From assembly GCA_002353285.1 (NCBI GenBank), contig DEJJ01000017.1, positions 24,282 through 88,281 of the forward strand: a stretch of 64,000 nt of DNA, given 5' to 3'. Source of the DNA: Porphyromonadaceae bacterium UBA2751. Lineage in GTDB: Bacteria > Bacteroidota > Bacteroidia > Bacteroidales > Muribaculaceae. The notes below the pieces were generated by a model, which saw only the letters and a program-made list of their open reading frames with translations, had not been told where the DNA came from and made no database searches. Below, piece after piece: positions 17,340-25,851 of the stretch; the stretch's first letter is position 1; each line of letters starts with the position of its first letter. Both the position numbers and the translations under genes were made by a program.

Positions 17340-19421
17340 TTAGCTGAACTTAATGAGGTTGTTCTTAACCTTGCGGCTGCCTTGCAGCACGGCGTTGAGC
17401 ATCTGCTGAACGGGGAAGTTCTGCTGGCGATACTGCATTGCCACTTGCTGCTTGGGAAGCTCACGGGCTGGAGTGGTGCCATTAATCTGAACGGCATAGA
17501 TGGCGTTGCGGCCAGCCACCAGCTGAACCTTGCCCTTGCCATTAGCACCAAGGCCTGCTACGCGGCCTGCCACGCGACCCTCAAGCATCTGCTGGGGAGC
17601 ACCCATCGAGATGCTTGCGCTGTCAACGTTGCACTTCATCAGCGCAGCATAGCCAGCCACGTCCTTAGCCTTGCCGTTGTACTGCTTCATGAGCATCTCG
17701 CCCTTCTTCTCGTTCTTCACCAGCTCGGTGAGCTGCTGCTTAACGGTGGGGTCGGTAAGGGGGATATAATCCTTGTAAACCTCGTCAACTGCCACTACCA
17801 GCAGAGCATTGTCGTCGATGAAGATTTGAGAGATTGTACCTGGCTTGCTCGAGAACGCCCACTTCACGGCCTCGCGACTGTGAGGAACGCCTGGCATCAT
17901 GCCAAACTGCGACTGCTGAGCACCAAGCTGAGTGGTGGCAGGAGTGATAACCTCCTCAACCACGTCATAGTGAGCAGCCTTGCCGTTCTTCTCAAATGCC
18001 TTGATGTCCTTGTTCTTGTTCAAGTACTTCTGCAGGTCATTCTGCAGCTGAGTCTTGGTAGCCTCGCTTGGATAGTCGGTGAACTTAGCACGGGCAATGT
18101 TGTAGAATGTTACAGCGGGCTTCGACTGAGCAACCTTAGCAAAGATTGCGCCCTCTTTGTTGACCTGCCATGCAAAGAAGTTACCACTGGCGTTGGCGTT
18201 AATCTTGTTGCGAACCGAGTCGGGGAACATGAATGGGCGAGCAAGCTGCTGAGCGTTGCTCTTCTGAATCTGGATGTTGGGGTTGCCAGCGAGCGAGTCG
18301 ATGGCCATGCCGCCCTCGAGCAGGGCAAGCACTGAATCCTGGCGAGCCTTGGGACCCTGAACCAGCACCATGTCAAGACCCACCGAGTCGATGCTCTGGT
18401 AAGCGCTTGTAACCTTGTACATGAAGGTGTTGCGGTCGCGGCCAGTGGGGTCCTTCTTGTCGCAGCTGTTAACGCCAGCGGCAATCAGGTTGTTGATAAG
18501 CTCGTCCTTGTTCTCAACCTTGGTGCCAAACATCTGCTTGTCGGCCTGAGTGGTGGTGAGTGAGTCGAGCACTACGTCGCTGTTAGAGCGCACGCCACTG
18601 ATGCCAGCCTTGTTCTGCAGGTCGGCAAAGATCTTGTTGATCTTAACACCAGCTGCAGCCTTGTCCTTGGCCGAGGGGTCAACGTCAACCTTGATGTAGT
18701 GAACGCGACGGCTCTCATCCTCAAGCTTGAACAGGGCTTTATACTTGTCGTAGGCCTGCTGCAGGTCGGCATCGGTAACCTTAACCTTGCTGTCGTCGAT
18801 GGTGGCATAGTCAACCTTGGCATAAGTCACATCATAGACAGTGCTCTCTTCCTTGGTCAGTGCGATGTCGATGTCGTTAGCCTGGAGGCAACCCATCAGC
18901 AGCATGCCAAGCTTGGCCTGCAAGAGCTGGTTGGCCATCTTTTGAGCCTCTTGCTCATACATTGCGCGCACTGGCTGCACCGACTGTGGGTCGGCGTTAG
19001 GATTCTTGATGAAGTCGAGCAGGTCCTTTGGTGTCATGCCATTCTGCTGGCAAATCTGCTGGATTGATTGGGGAGGGTTCTTAATCATCAGCTCCGACAC
19101 CTCATCGCCCGATGCGATGATGTTAGCCTCGTCACACTCCTGGGTGAGCAGTTTCTCTTGGATAATCTCTTGCAAGAGTTGCTGTTGAATCACAGCGGGG
19201 TCGGTCTTGCTGTCGGGATCCTGAGCCTGCTGCCTCATTTGCGACAAGTTTTGGAATTCCTGCATTTCAATTTTCTCATCTCCTACTTTAGCTGCAAGTG
19301 TATCGGTAGTAAATGCACCCGAGGCACGCACAGCTTCTTCAAGAATAAATGCTAGAAGGCCTGCACCAATGACGATTGTCAGGATAACGGCCCTTTTTCT
19401 AATTTTTTCTAATGCTGCCAT
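17340..19421 (-). CDS. SurA/PpiD-like periplasmic foldase (peptidylprolyl isomerase family)
   Basis: A 693-residue protein anchored by one N-terminal membrane helix (residues about 11-30, VILTIVIGAGLLAFILEE). A SurA_N-type chaperone region follows (VGDEKIEMQEFQNL, QLLQEIIQEKLLTQECDEANI, EVSELMI). A large periplasmic body carries one or two parvulin-like segments around 225-340 and 340-400. This is the architecture of PpiD, which helps outer-membrane and secreted proteins fold after leaving the Sec channel. The parvulin segments look divergent, so isomerase activity is uncertain and a chaperone role is more likely. Confidence 0.8.
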   Translation of the reverse strand: MAALEKIRKRAVILTIVIGAGLLAFILEEAVRASGAFTTDTLAAKVGDEKIEMQEFQNLSQMRQQAQDPDSKTDPAVIQQQLLQEIIQEKLLTQECDEANIIASGDEVSELMIKNPPQSIQQICQQNGMTPKDLLDFIKNPNADPQSVQPVRAMYEQEAQKMANQLLQAKLGMLLMGCLQANDIDIALTKEESTVYDVTYAKVDYATIDDSKVKVTDADLQQAYDKYKALFKLEDESRRVHYIKVDVDPSAKDKAAAGVKINKIFADLQNKAGISGVRSNSDVVLDSLTTTQADKQMFGTKVENKDELINNLIAAGVNSCDKKDPTGRDRNTFMYKVTSAYQSIDSVGLDMVLVQGPKARQDSVLALLEGGMAIDSLAGNPNIQIQKSNAQQLARPFMFPDSVRNKINANASGNFFAWQVNKEGAIFAKVAQSKPAVTFYNIARAKFTDYPSEATKTQLQNDLQKYLNKNKDIKAFEKNGKAAHYDVVEEVITPATTQLGAQQSQFGMMPGVPHSREAVKWAFSSKPGTISQIFIDDNALLVVAVDEVYKDYIPLTDPTVKQQLTELVKNEKKGEMLMKQYNGKAKDVAGYAALMKCNVDSASISMGAPQQMLEGRVAGRVAGLGANGKGKVQLVAGRNAIYAVQINGTTPARELPKQQVAMQYRQQNFPVQQMLNAVLQGSRKVKNNLIKFS

Positions 19422-19478
19422 TATATTTGTTTTTTATGTTTTTATTTGCAAAAGTGTATAGTTTACAAAAATAGCACG

Positions 19479-19508
19479 CAAAGGTATACATTTTTTATTT
19501 AATGGCAA
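19479..19508 (-). promoter_or_regulatory. Promoter of the PpiD-like gene
   Basis: On the minus strand TTG (19508-19506) and TACCTTTG (19486-19479) are 19 bp apart, 58 bp before the start codon. A second TATTTTTG at 19473-19466 is an alternative -7 box. Confidence 0.6.
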
Positions 19509-19685
19509 AAATGTTAAGCGATTTTGTGACGTTTTTATGCAAAAACCACGGTTTTGCACTGATTATTAACGTGCGTTTTGAGGAAAGCACACCCTCTTAG
19601 TTAGTTTTTTCCCACAATAAAGCCACCAAAAAACAAAATGGCAGTTACACAGGGTGAACCCGACAGTCATCAAGGGAGTGTTACT

Positions 19686-21401
19686 TCAATTATTATTTGG
19701 CAATTTGAAAGATACTGGCAATGTGTACCACACACTCACTGGTTCGCCCAGAGCATTGCGCCCTGGAGTGAAGTCGGGCAGCATCTTGCACAGCCTAATC
19801 GCCTCTCGGTCAAGATATCTATTGACTGCCCGTGCAACCCTCACTTGCCCCACCTTTCCTGTCTTGGTCACAACAAATTGAATGATAACTTTACCTTCGA
19901 TTCTGTTTTCAAATGCCTCGGGTGGATATTTCAAATTATCATTAATAAACCTCATCAGTGCTCCATCACCACCAGGGAAATGAGGCATTTGAGCACATGA
20001 ATTAAAAAACCCGTCATCGCTGGCATCATAGCTATCATTAGCAGTCACATTTCTTGAGTTGCGAGACTCAATGGTCTTAAATCCATCGCCGCAGAACTGT
20101 CCTGCCTGGAGGATGGCGTGAGTGGTCTCATCATAGATGAAATAAAGGAAGGGATGAGTGGCATTGAAAGGCAAATTGATTGATTTAAACATGTTGCTCT
20201 GCACTGTCACGCCGCTGGCTTCGGTGCCATACTCGTTGACGGTAATCTTAGTGTCTTGCGTGAAACGGTTGATGTAGGAATGCACCTTGCTCAGGCGGCT
20301 AAAGTCGGCATTGTCATTGAAAGCCGTTGGCATCAAGGTTGCAAGCATGTCGCGCAGGTTTAGATTGCAGTCGGTTGAAAATCTTGGCAATCTCAAGTCA
20401 ACCACCATGCCAGGTGCTTTGAGGCCCGACACAATGCGACTGAATTCGCTAGCACTCATCGACATCAGGAACTTGTCGATTTTTGAGTTCTTAGGCAAGA
20501 CAACGAGCATGCGAAACTCGCTGTTGTCATATTTCATTGAAACTACCTGGCAGGTATTATCCTCGTAGTAAAGTTCACGGAAATAGCGGAACATCGACGG
20601 CACAATAGTGGTGGTGCCGTCATCGTTGGTGAATTCACGGTCAAAAGTGAATATCTTGTCAAAAGGATTAGCCCACAGCTTCTTAAATTTCAGGTAATTG
20701 ATGAGATAGATAATTTCGTTGGGATGAGTCTCTTTGACTATGTTATCAAACTCGCCACCCGACTGCTGGTTGATCCAGTCATTGAGCTGCTCAGTGGCTT
20801 TGCTGGTGCCAAAGTCGAGATTGCCCACCTGAGCGTTATACACGCCTTTTATCGCCCTGATGTAATCTTGATTGATAGCAAATCGCTTATTCATCGCAAG
20901 ATAGTTGCTCATCACTATCTCGGGCATGAAATGAGCCACATACTTGCTGTAGAAAGCATTTGCCGCTGACGAATGCCCAGTCAACGCTTCTATTTCCTTG
21001 AGAGTAGCACCACTGGCACCGTTGCTGGCCATAGCAAGCGCATAGCTCACGCTTAACGGCGAGAAAGTGAAACTCTTGAAGGGGGCATTTGCCGACTGTT
21101 TCTTCATGAGAATGAATGCCAGCTCATTAACCTTATCGACGCAAAGTTTGTCGTCATCGCTCAAAACAAGAGGTTTATTGCTTTTTGTCACTTGCGAAGT
21201 CACACTGGCTTTGCTTTGCTGCCTCTGCTTGGTTGCCCTGTGAGTTCTAACTTTAGCCGACTCGCCCGCACATGCCCCAAGCGAGCACGCCATAGCACAG
21301 ATGATAATAAGAATGCGGGAAAATGCAATTGAACGACACAAAGCTAAGTTTGCCTGATGCCTTGCAAGAGAGTGCTTTTTATCTAATATAGAAGGTTTCA
21401 T
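19686..21401 (-). CDS. Serpin (I4 family) lipoprotein fused to a TonB C-terminal domain
   Basis: The 571-residue protein has a long signal region ending in a lipobox-like SLGAC (Cys 44). A full serpin domain spans about 80-437, with FSPLSVSYALAMASNGASG, NYLKFKKLWANPFD and the closing HPFLYFIYDETTHAILQAGQ. The reactive-loop hinge EYGTEASGVTVQ is canonical. Counting 15 residues from the hinge Gly (392) puts the scissile bond at Lys406-Ser407, predicting inhibition of Lys-specific or trypsin-like proteases. Residues about 473-566 form a TonB_C-like domain (PHFPGGDGALMRFI, GKVIIQFVVTKTGKVGQV). Serpin plus TonB_C in one chain is unusual. Start chosen at the first ATG; upstream is AT-rich. Confidence 0.85.
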   Translation of the reverse strand: MKPSILDKKHSLARHQANLALCRSIAFSRILIIICAMACSLGACAGESAKVRTHRATKQRQQSKASVTSQVTKSNKPLVLSDDDKLCVDKVNELAFILMKKQSANAPFKSFTFSPLSVSYALAMASNGASGATLKEIEALTGHSSAANAFYSKYVAHFMPEIVMSNYLAMNKRFAINQDYIRAIKGVYNAQVGNLDFGTSKATEQLNDWINQQSGGEFDNIVKETHPNEIIYLINYLKFKKLWANPFDKIFTFDREFTNDDGTTTIVPSMFRYFRELYYEDNTCQVVSMKYDNSEFRMLVVLPKNSKIDKFLMSMSASEFSRIVSGLKAPGMVVDLRLPRFSTDCNLNLRDMLATLMPTAFNDNADFSRLSKVHSYINRFTQDTKITVNEYGTEASGVTVQSNMFKSINLPFNATHPFLYFIYDETTHAILQAGQFCGDGFKTIESRNSRNVTANDSYDASDDGFFNSCAQMPHFPGGDGALMRFINDNLKYPPEAFENRIEGKVIIQFVVTKTGKVGQVRVARAVNRYLDREAIRLCKMLPDFTPGRNALGEPVSVWYTLPVSFKLPNNN

Positions 21402-21530
21402 ATCGTTTTTGTTTTAAAGTTGCAATTATTTTAAATATGCCTCAAAGTTAGTAATTAAATTTCAAAATTGCTGTGTTTTTAAAAAAATCAAATAAAATCA
21501 AATAAAAGAGCAAAAGTAAATATTATTTTG

Positions 21531-21538
21531 TACCTTTG
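21531..21538 (+). promoter_or_regulatory. -7 element of the SH3-domain gene
   Basis: TACCTTTG lies 53 bp before the start codon. No TTG is found at the proper -33 distance. Confidence 0.5.
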
Positions 21539-21590
21539 TAACATCTATTTAATAATCAACTTTTGAAAAACAAAACCCATTTCTACAGTT

Positions 21591-21956
21591 ATGAAAAAAG
21601 CGTTTTTACTTGCCATTGCCGCCACCATGGCACTGAGCATAACAGCAGGCGATGTCCCTGCCCAAAATGCTGGTCAAAACAGCAACATCAGCAACACCCT
21701 AATTGCCAAGAAATCAAAGGCTAAGAAGTCAACTTTCCGCAAGGGCTGGTACACCGCCATTGGCACCTGCAACCTGCGCTACGGCCCTGGCACAAACTAC
21801 TCTATTGCCTACCAAATTGAGGACGGCGAGCCGGTCTATGTGGTCAAGAAGCAGGGCAACTGGTACGGACTTTATCATGGCTCGAGCGATGAGACCATCT
21901 ACTGGACCCACGTCACCAACCTCAAGCCCTACTACGGCCCAGTGACTTGGAGCTGA
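21591..21956 (+). CDS. Secreted bacterial SH3-domain protein
   Basis: A 121-residue exported protein. Residues 1-22 form a signal peptide (FLLAIAATMALSITAGDVPA). Residues about 50-115 form an SH3b domain with TAIGTCNLRYGPGTNYSIAY, DGEPVYVVKKQGNWYGLYH and a closing YWTHVTNLKPYYG. Bacterial SH3 domains commonly bind peptidoglycan stem peptides, so a cell-wall-binding role in the periplasm is likely. No catalytic domain is attached. It stands just ahead of the vWA/tubulin/actin-like cassette on the same strand, about 195 bp away, and may or may not belong to it. Confidence 0.75.
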   Translation: MKKAFLLAIAATMALSITAGDVPAQNAGQNSNISNTLIAKKSKAKKSTFRKGWYTAIGTCNLRYGPGTNYSIAYQIEDGEPVYVVKKQGNWYGLYHGSSDETIYWTHVTNLKPYYGPVTWS

Positions 21957-22070
21957 TTCAAGTGTTTTTGTTTTTACTCAACGGCACCACCAATCATCCA
22001 CTCTTCCCAAGCAGTAACCAAAAACTTTCTTAATTCTTGTTTATTTAATGCATAAATAAATATTTTTTTG

Positions 22071-22078
22071 TAGTTTTG
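22071..22078 (+). promoter_or_regulatory. -7 element ahead of the eight-gene cassette
   Basis: TAGTTTTG lies 75 bp before the start of the vWA-like lipoprotein gene in an AT-rich gap. The -33 TTG is not clear. Confidence 0.45.
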
Positions 22079-22152
22079 CAAGTTATAAGGTGAAGTGGCA
22101 CTTTTTGCCACCTAACTAACACTACATAGAATATTAATTAAATGCACTGAAA

Positions 22153-23616
22153 ATGAACACAATAAGACGAGTATATCACCTGCTGGGCATCACTGTGGTG
22201 ATGCTGGCATTGGCCGTGACTGCCACCTCATGTGGCGGCGGTGGCCTTGAGAAAGCAGTGAAGAAGGCATTTATCGACGGCGACACCACTCAGGCCAGCT
22301 ACGAGAAAATTTGCGCCATCATCAAGGAGAACCCCAAGAGCTATGCCGACTTTGTGACCGAGAGCGGCGACATCAACGTGGAAGCCCTGGGCAAGTACAT
22401 CAACGAGGTGGGCAGCCAGCTGCGCCCGCCCATGACGTGGGACATCACTGGCTACGGCCTCAAGGAGCTAACGCTCACCGTCTACTTTGAGCGCAGCGGC
22501 TCGATGACGCCCTACGACACCCCGGGTGGCGGCGGCCAGTTGAAGAAGGCCGTGAACGACCTCATCAACTTCTTCCCCAGCAAGGAGGGCACCAAAATCA
22601 ACATCGTGAACGACAACATCTACCCCTACAGCGGCACGGTCGACTCCTTCTTGCAGGACCGCAACATCTACGAGAGCACCAAGGGAACTGGCAACGCCAG
22701 CTACACCGACTTTAAGCTCATCTTCGAGAAAATCATCCAGGCCCAGAAGCCTGGCAACGTGAGCGTGCTCATCACCGACCTCATCTACTCGCCGCAGAAC
22801 ACTGCCGACGTGAGCGTCGAGAAAATCCTCAACGAGGAGAACAGTGTGGCAACCAGCATCTTCAAGACCTACAAGGGCAAGTCGATAATCGTGAACCAAC
22901 TCATGGGCGACTACAACGGACAGTATTACCCCTACAACGGAGCACCCTTTGCCTACAACGGCAAGCGTCCGTTCTATGTAATAATCGTTGCCGACGCCGC
23001 CACTATCGACCGCATGAACGCCGACGAGGCTTTTGCCAAGTTCTTGCGCCCCAGCGGCCTGAAGAACAGCTACCGCTTTAACCAGGCGGCCAGCGAACTT
23101 AACTTCAAGGTGGTGCCCGACTGGAAGGACAACGTGGGCCGCTTCCGCCAGTCTCGCGACGAGCAGCACACGCTCACCCACTGCGAGGGCGACCGTGAGA
23201 CTGGCGTGCTGTGCTTCACCATCGCAGCCAATCTCAAGCCACTGGCCAAGGACGACGCTTTCCTGACCAATGCTGCCAACTACACCGTGCAGTCGCAGAG
23301 CGGCTTCGCCATTACCGTGCGCGCCATCAAGCCCGATGACATCACCAACAACAACCGCGCCTACCTCGACGGCATGACCCACCTCATCACCGCCAAGGGC
23401 AAGTTTGCCTCCTCGCGCGACCAGCTCTCCATCACCCTGCCCAACCAGTTCCCACAGTGGATTAGCGAGTCGTCGTCAACAACCGACATCGACCCCGCAG
23501 CGCCTGGCTTCGCCACCACAACCTTCGGTTTGGAACGCTTTTTGCAGGGTATCTACGATGCCTTCTCGGCTGGCAACGACAGTTATGGAAAAATTGTAAT
23601 CAAACTTGAAGACTAA
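22153..23616 (+). CDS. vWA-like lipoprotein, first gene of the tubulin/actin-like cassette
   Basis: The 487-residue protein has a signal sequence and a lipobox at Cys27 (TATSCGGGG). Around residue 113 the strand LTLTVYFERSGSM leads into a MIDAS-like metal site, but Glu113 replaces the usual first Asp. A Thr at 185 (SYTDFKL) and an Asp at 209 (SVLITDLIYS) match the other two metal-binding loops of von Willebrand factor A domains. The C-terminal third is beta-rich with no recognised domain. vWA domains usually bind protein partners through a metal. The lipid anchor puts it outside the inner membrane, opposite the predicted cytoplasmic NTPases of the same gene set. Confidence 0.7.
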   Translation: MNTIRRVYHLLGITVVMLALAVTATSCGGGGLEKAVKKAFIDGDTTQASYEKICAIIKENPKSYADFVTESGDINVEALGKYINEVGSQLRPPMTWDITGYGLKELTLTVYFERSGSMTPYDTPGGGGQLKKAVNDLINFFPSKEGTKINIVNDNIYPYSGTVDSFLQDRNIYESTKGTGNASYTDFKLIFEKIIQAQKPGNVSVLITDLIYSPQNTADVSVEKILNEENSVATSIFKTYKGKSIIVNQLMGDYNGQYYPYNGAPFAYNGKRPFYVIIVADAATIDRMNADEAFAKFLRPSGLKNSYRFNQAASELNFKVVPDWKDNVGRFRQSRDEQHTLTHCEGDRETGVLCFTIAANLKPLAKDDAFLTNAANYTVQSQSGFAITVRAIKPDDITNNNRAYLDGMTHLITAKGKFASSRDQLSITLPNQFPQWISESSSTTDIDPAAPGFATTTFGLERFLQGIYDAFSAGNDSYGKIVIKLED

Positions 23617-23668
23617 TAGTCGTTACGTAACTATAAACACTTAACTATGAACTATTAACTATTAAAAT

Positions 23669-24109
23669 ATGCGAGACAAAGTAATATTTTTAGTGCTTGG
23701 AGCAGTGATTAGCGTGCTGTTCTGGATTTTTAGAGTAGAGCTTTATGAGGCCCTTTACAGTGTTAACGGCTTCAGCGACCAGATGTACAACACTGGCGCC
23801 TATGGCACTGTGGCAGCCGTCACAGTTGCTATGTCGTGGGGCATGGCTGCAATCTACTACTATGTAATCAACTCAGTGAAGTTCGACCGCTGGTATCACT
23901 GGCTGGCAATGCTTGGCGTTACAGCCGTGTTGACCCCTGTGGTGTGCTTTATTGTAGTGTCTAATTTGCTTGAAGGCTTCGACTATGGCACTGCCGTATT
24001 CACCTTCCAGATATATAACATCCTGTTCACTGCATTGACATTTGTGATTGCTTCGTTCTCAATCAGGTGGTGGAGCAGTAATTGTCGCCACACTCCTATT
24101 CCTCAATAG
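23669..24109 (+). CDS. Four-helix membrane protein, unknown function
   Basis: A 146-residue integral membrane protein with four predicted helices at about 5-24, 45-67, 78-102 and 110-132. The loops carry few charges, and the tail RWWSSNCRHTPIPQ is short. No motif identifies a family. It lies 52 bp behind the vWA-like lipoprotein and ahead of the tubulin-like gene on the same strand, so it is probably a membrane component of the same system. Confidence 0.65.
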   Translation: MRDKVIFLVLGAVISVLFWIFRVELYEALYSVNGFSDQMYNTGAYGTVAAVTVAMSWGMAAIYYYVINSVKFDRWYHWLAMLGVTAVLTPVVCFIVVSNLLEGFDYGTAVFTFQIYNILFTALTFVIASFSIRWWSSNCRHTPIPQ

Positions 24110-24157
24110 TGGAGAGGGGAGAGTGAGAGGGGAGAGTGAGAGGAGAGAGGGGAGAAT
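24110..24157 (+). repeat. GAGAGTGAGAGG word string
   Basis: Runs of GGGGAGAGTGAGA repeat two to three times in the gap between the 4-TM gene and the tubulin-like gene. The same words recur near 45337 and 46022 and, as the complement, at 9361. Confidence 0.65.
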
Positions 24158-24226
24158 TTTTTTCTCACTATGTAATCCATAAAATCCCTAAAAACAATAA
24201 ACGATAACGACAATAAATAACGATAA

Positions 24227-25756
24227 ATGAAACTTTTTATATTTGCTATAGGCGGAACGGGGTCTCGCGTGCTCAAGTCGATGATTATGTTGTGCGCTGC
24301 TGGTGTGCGACCTGTCGACTCAAGCGGACGTCCCCTGCAAGACCTTGAGATAGTGCCCATCATCATCGACCCACACAAGTCGAACGCCGACCTCAAGCGC
24401 ACCGAGCGACTGCTCAGCGCCTACGGCACCATCCGTGAGAAACTCTATGGCAAGAACGCCAATGCCGAGGGATTCTTCGCCACCAAGATATCTACGCTCA
24501 AAGAAGTGGTGTCGAGTAGCCAAGTGCCTCTCGACGACTCATTCATCTTCAACCTGGCAGCGGTCGAGAACTTCAAGTTCCGCGACTTCATCAGCTACAA
24601 CACAATGAACGAGCCCAACCAGGCACTCACATCGTTGCTCTTTGCCGACTACCAACTCGAGAACAAGATGAGCATTGGCTTCGTGGGCTCGCCCAACATT
24701 GGCAGCGTGGCTCTCAACGGAGTGAAAGATAGCAACGAGTTTAAGGCGTTTGCCAACGTGTTTGCCGACGGCGACCGCATATTCTTCATCAGCAGTATCT
24801 TTGGCGGCACGGGAGCAGCAGGCTTCCCCATCATTGTGAAAAACATTCGTCAGGCACGCAACATCGATGCCAAGAACAAGGCTTTCTTGCAGCGTGCACC
24901 CATTGGCGGCCTCACAGTGCTCCCCTACTTCTCTCTCATGGAGAGCGACGACAAGAACGATAAGCGAATCGACAACGCCGACTTCGTGGTAAAGACCCAG
25001 AGCGCGCTTGAATACTATAACAACACCCTCACCGGCAACGGGCGCAATGCCGTGAATGCCATCTTCTACCTGGGCGACCACGGACACAATGCACCCTATG
25101 CCTACGACCCAGGCGACAAGCGCGACCAGCACGACCCTGCCCACCTCATTGAGCTGGTGGGTGCCATGGCGCCATTCAAGTTCTTGAGCCTTGCCGATAG
25201 CGAACTCACCGACCTTGCCACTGGCGAGCCCTTGGCCACCAAGGCATTTGAGTATGGACTGGAGCACGACACCGATTTCGTCGACTTCTCAAGCTTTGGC
25301 CAGGAGACGCGCCAGCTCATCTACCGCCCCATGGTGAAGCTGCATCTGCTTTACATCTTCCTGCGCACAGGCCTCAACGGCATGATAGGCCAGGGATTTA
25401 CCGAGGATGCGCCCAAAATCACGCGCGAGTTCACCAGCACTCAGTTCTACCGCGTGCTCACCCAGCAGTTCTTCGACAGCTACATCGAGTGGCTCACCGA
25501 GCTGCTGCACAATCGCCGCCACGTCACCCTTTTCAACGAGGGCGAGATGGACATGACCAAGGCCATCCACAAGGTGCTCACCAAGAAGGGCCTCTTCGGC
25601 AGCAAGAAGGTGGACAACGACGTGTTCAAGGCCGAGATGAACAAGCTCAGCCGCGACAACAACCGCTACGGCAGCAATGCCGAGCTCAAGCTCATGGACC
25701 TCTTCTACACAGCAGCCGAGAAAATCATCACCGATCGTTACGACAATATCAATTAG
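24227..25756 (+). CDS. Tubulin-like GTPase-fold protein
   Basis: A 509-residue cytoplasmic protein whose N-terminus FIFAIGGTGSRVLKSM (residues 4-19) is a glycine loop of the tubulin/FtsZ Rossmann type. A second glycine-rich loop, SSIFGGTGAAGFPIIVKN at 189-206, matches the tubulin signature GGGTGSG. IIIDPHK at 46-51 fits the ribose-binding position. The C-terminal half is helical and unlike FtsZ, and no FtsZ tail is present. It resembles the tubulin-like family (Pfam Tubulin_2) found in scattered bacteria with unknown roles. It sits 95 bp ahead of an actin/Hsp70-like gene, suggesting that the two NTPases work together. Confidence 0.75.
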   Translation: MKLFIFAIGGTGSRVLKSMIMLCAAGVRPVDSSGRPLQDLEIVPIIIDPHKSNADLKRTERLLSAYGTIREKLYGKNANAEGFFATKISTLKEVVSSSQVPLDDSFIFNLAAVENFKFRDFISYNTMNEPNQALTSLLFADYQLENKMSIGFVGSPNIGSVALNGVKDSNEFKAFANVFADGDRIFFISSIFGGTGAAGFPIIVKNIRQARNIDAKNKAFLQRAPIGGLTVLPYFSLMESDDKNDKRIDNADFVVKTQSALEYYNNTLTGNGRNAVNAIFYLGDHGHNAPYAYDPGDKRDQHDPAHLIELVGAMAPFKFLSLADSELTDLATGEPLATKAFEYGLEHDTDFVDFSSFGQETRQLIYRPMVKLHLLYIFLRTGLNGMIGQGFTEDAPKITREFTSTQFYRVLTQQFFDSYIEWLTELLHNRRHVTLFNEGEMDMTKAIHKVLTKKGLFGSKKVDNDVFKAEMNKLSRDNNRYGSNAELKLMDLFYTAAEKIITDRYDNIN

Positions 25757-25850
25757 AACTTTACTAGATATTCTAGAACTTCTAGAACCTCTAGACTATC
25801 TAGAAAATCTAGAAAAACCAAAAAACTGACAACTGATAACTGACAACTAT
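25757..25850 (+). repeat. TCTAGAA and AACTGATAACTGACAACT strings
   Basis: Seven CTAGA-type words fill 25766-25814, followed by ACTGACAACTGATAACTGACAACT words up to the start of the actin-like gene. The CTAGAA words match those in the infB terminator at 12346. Confidence 0.65.
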
Positions 25851-25851
25851 T

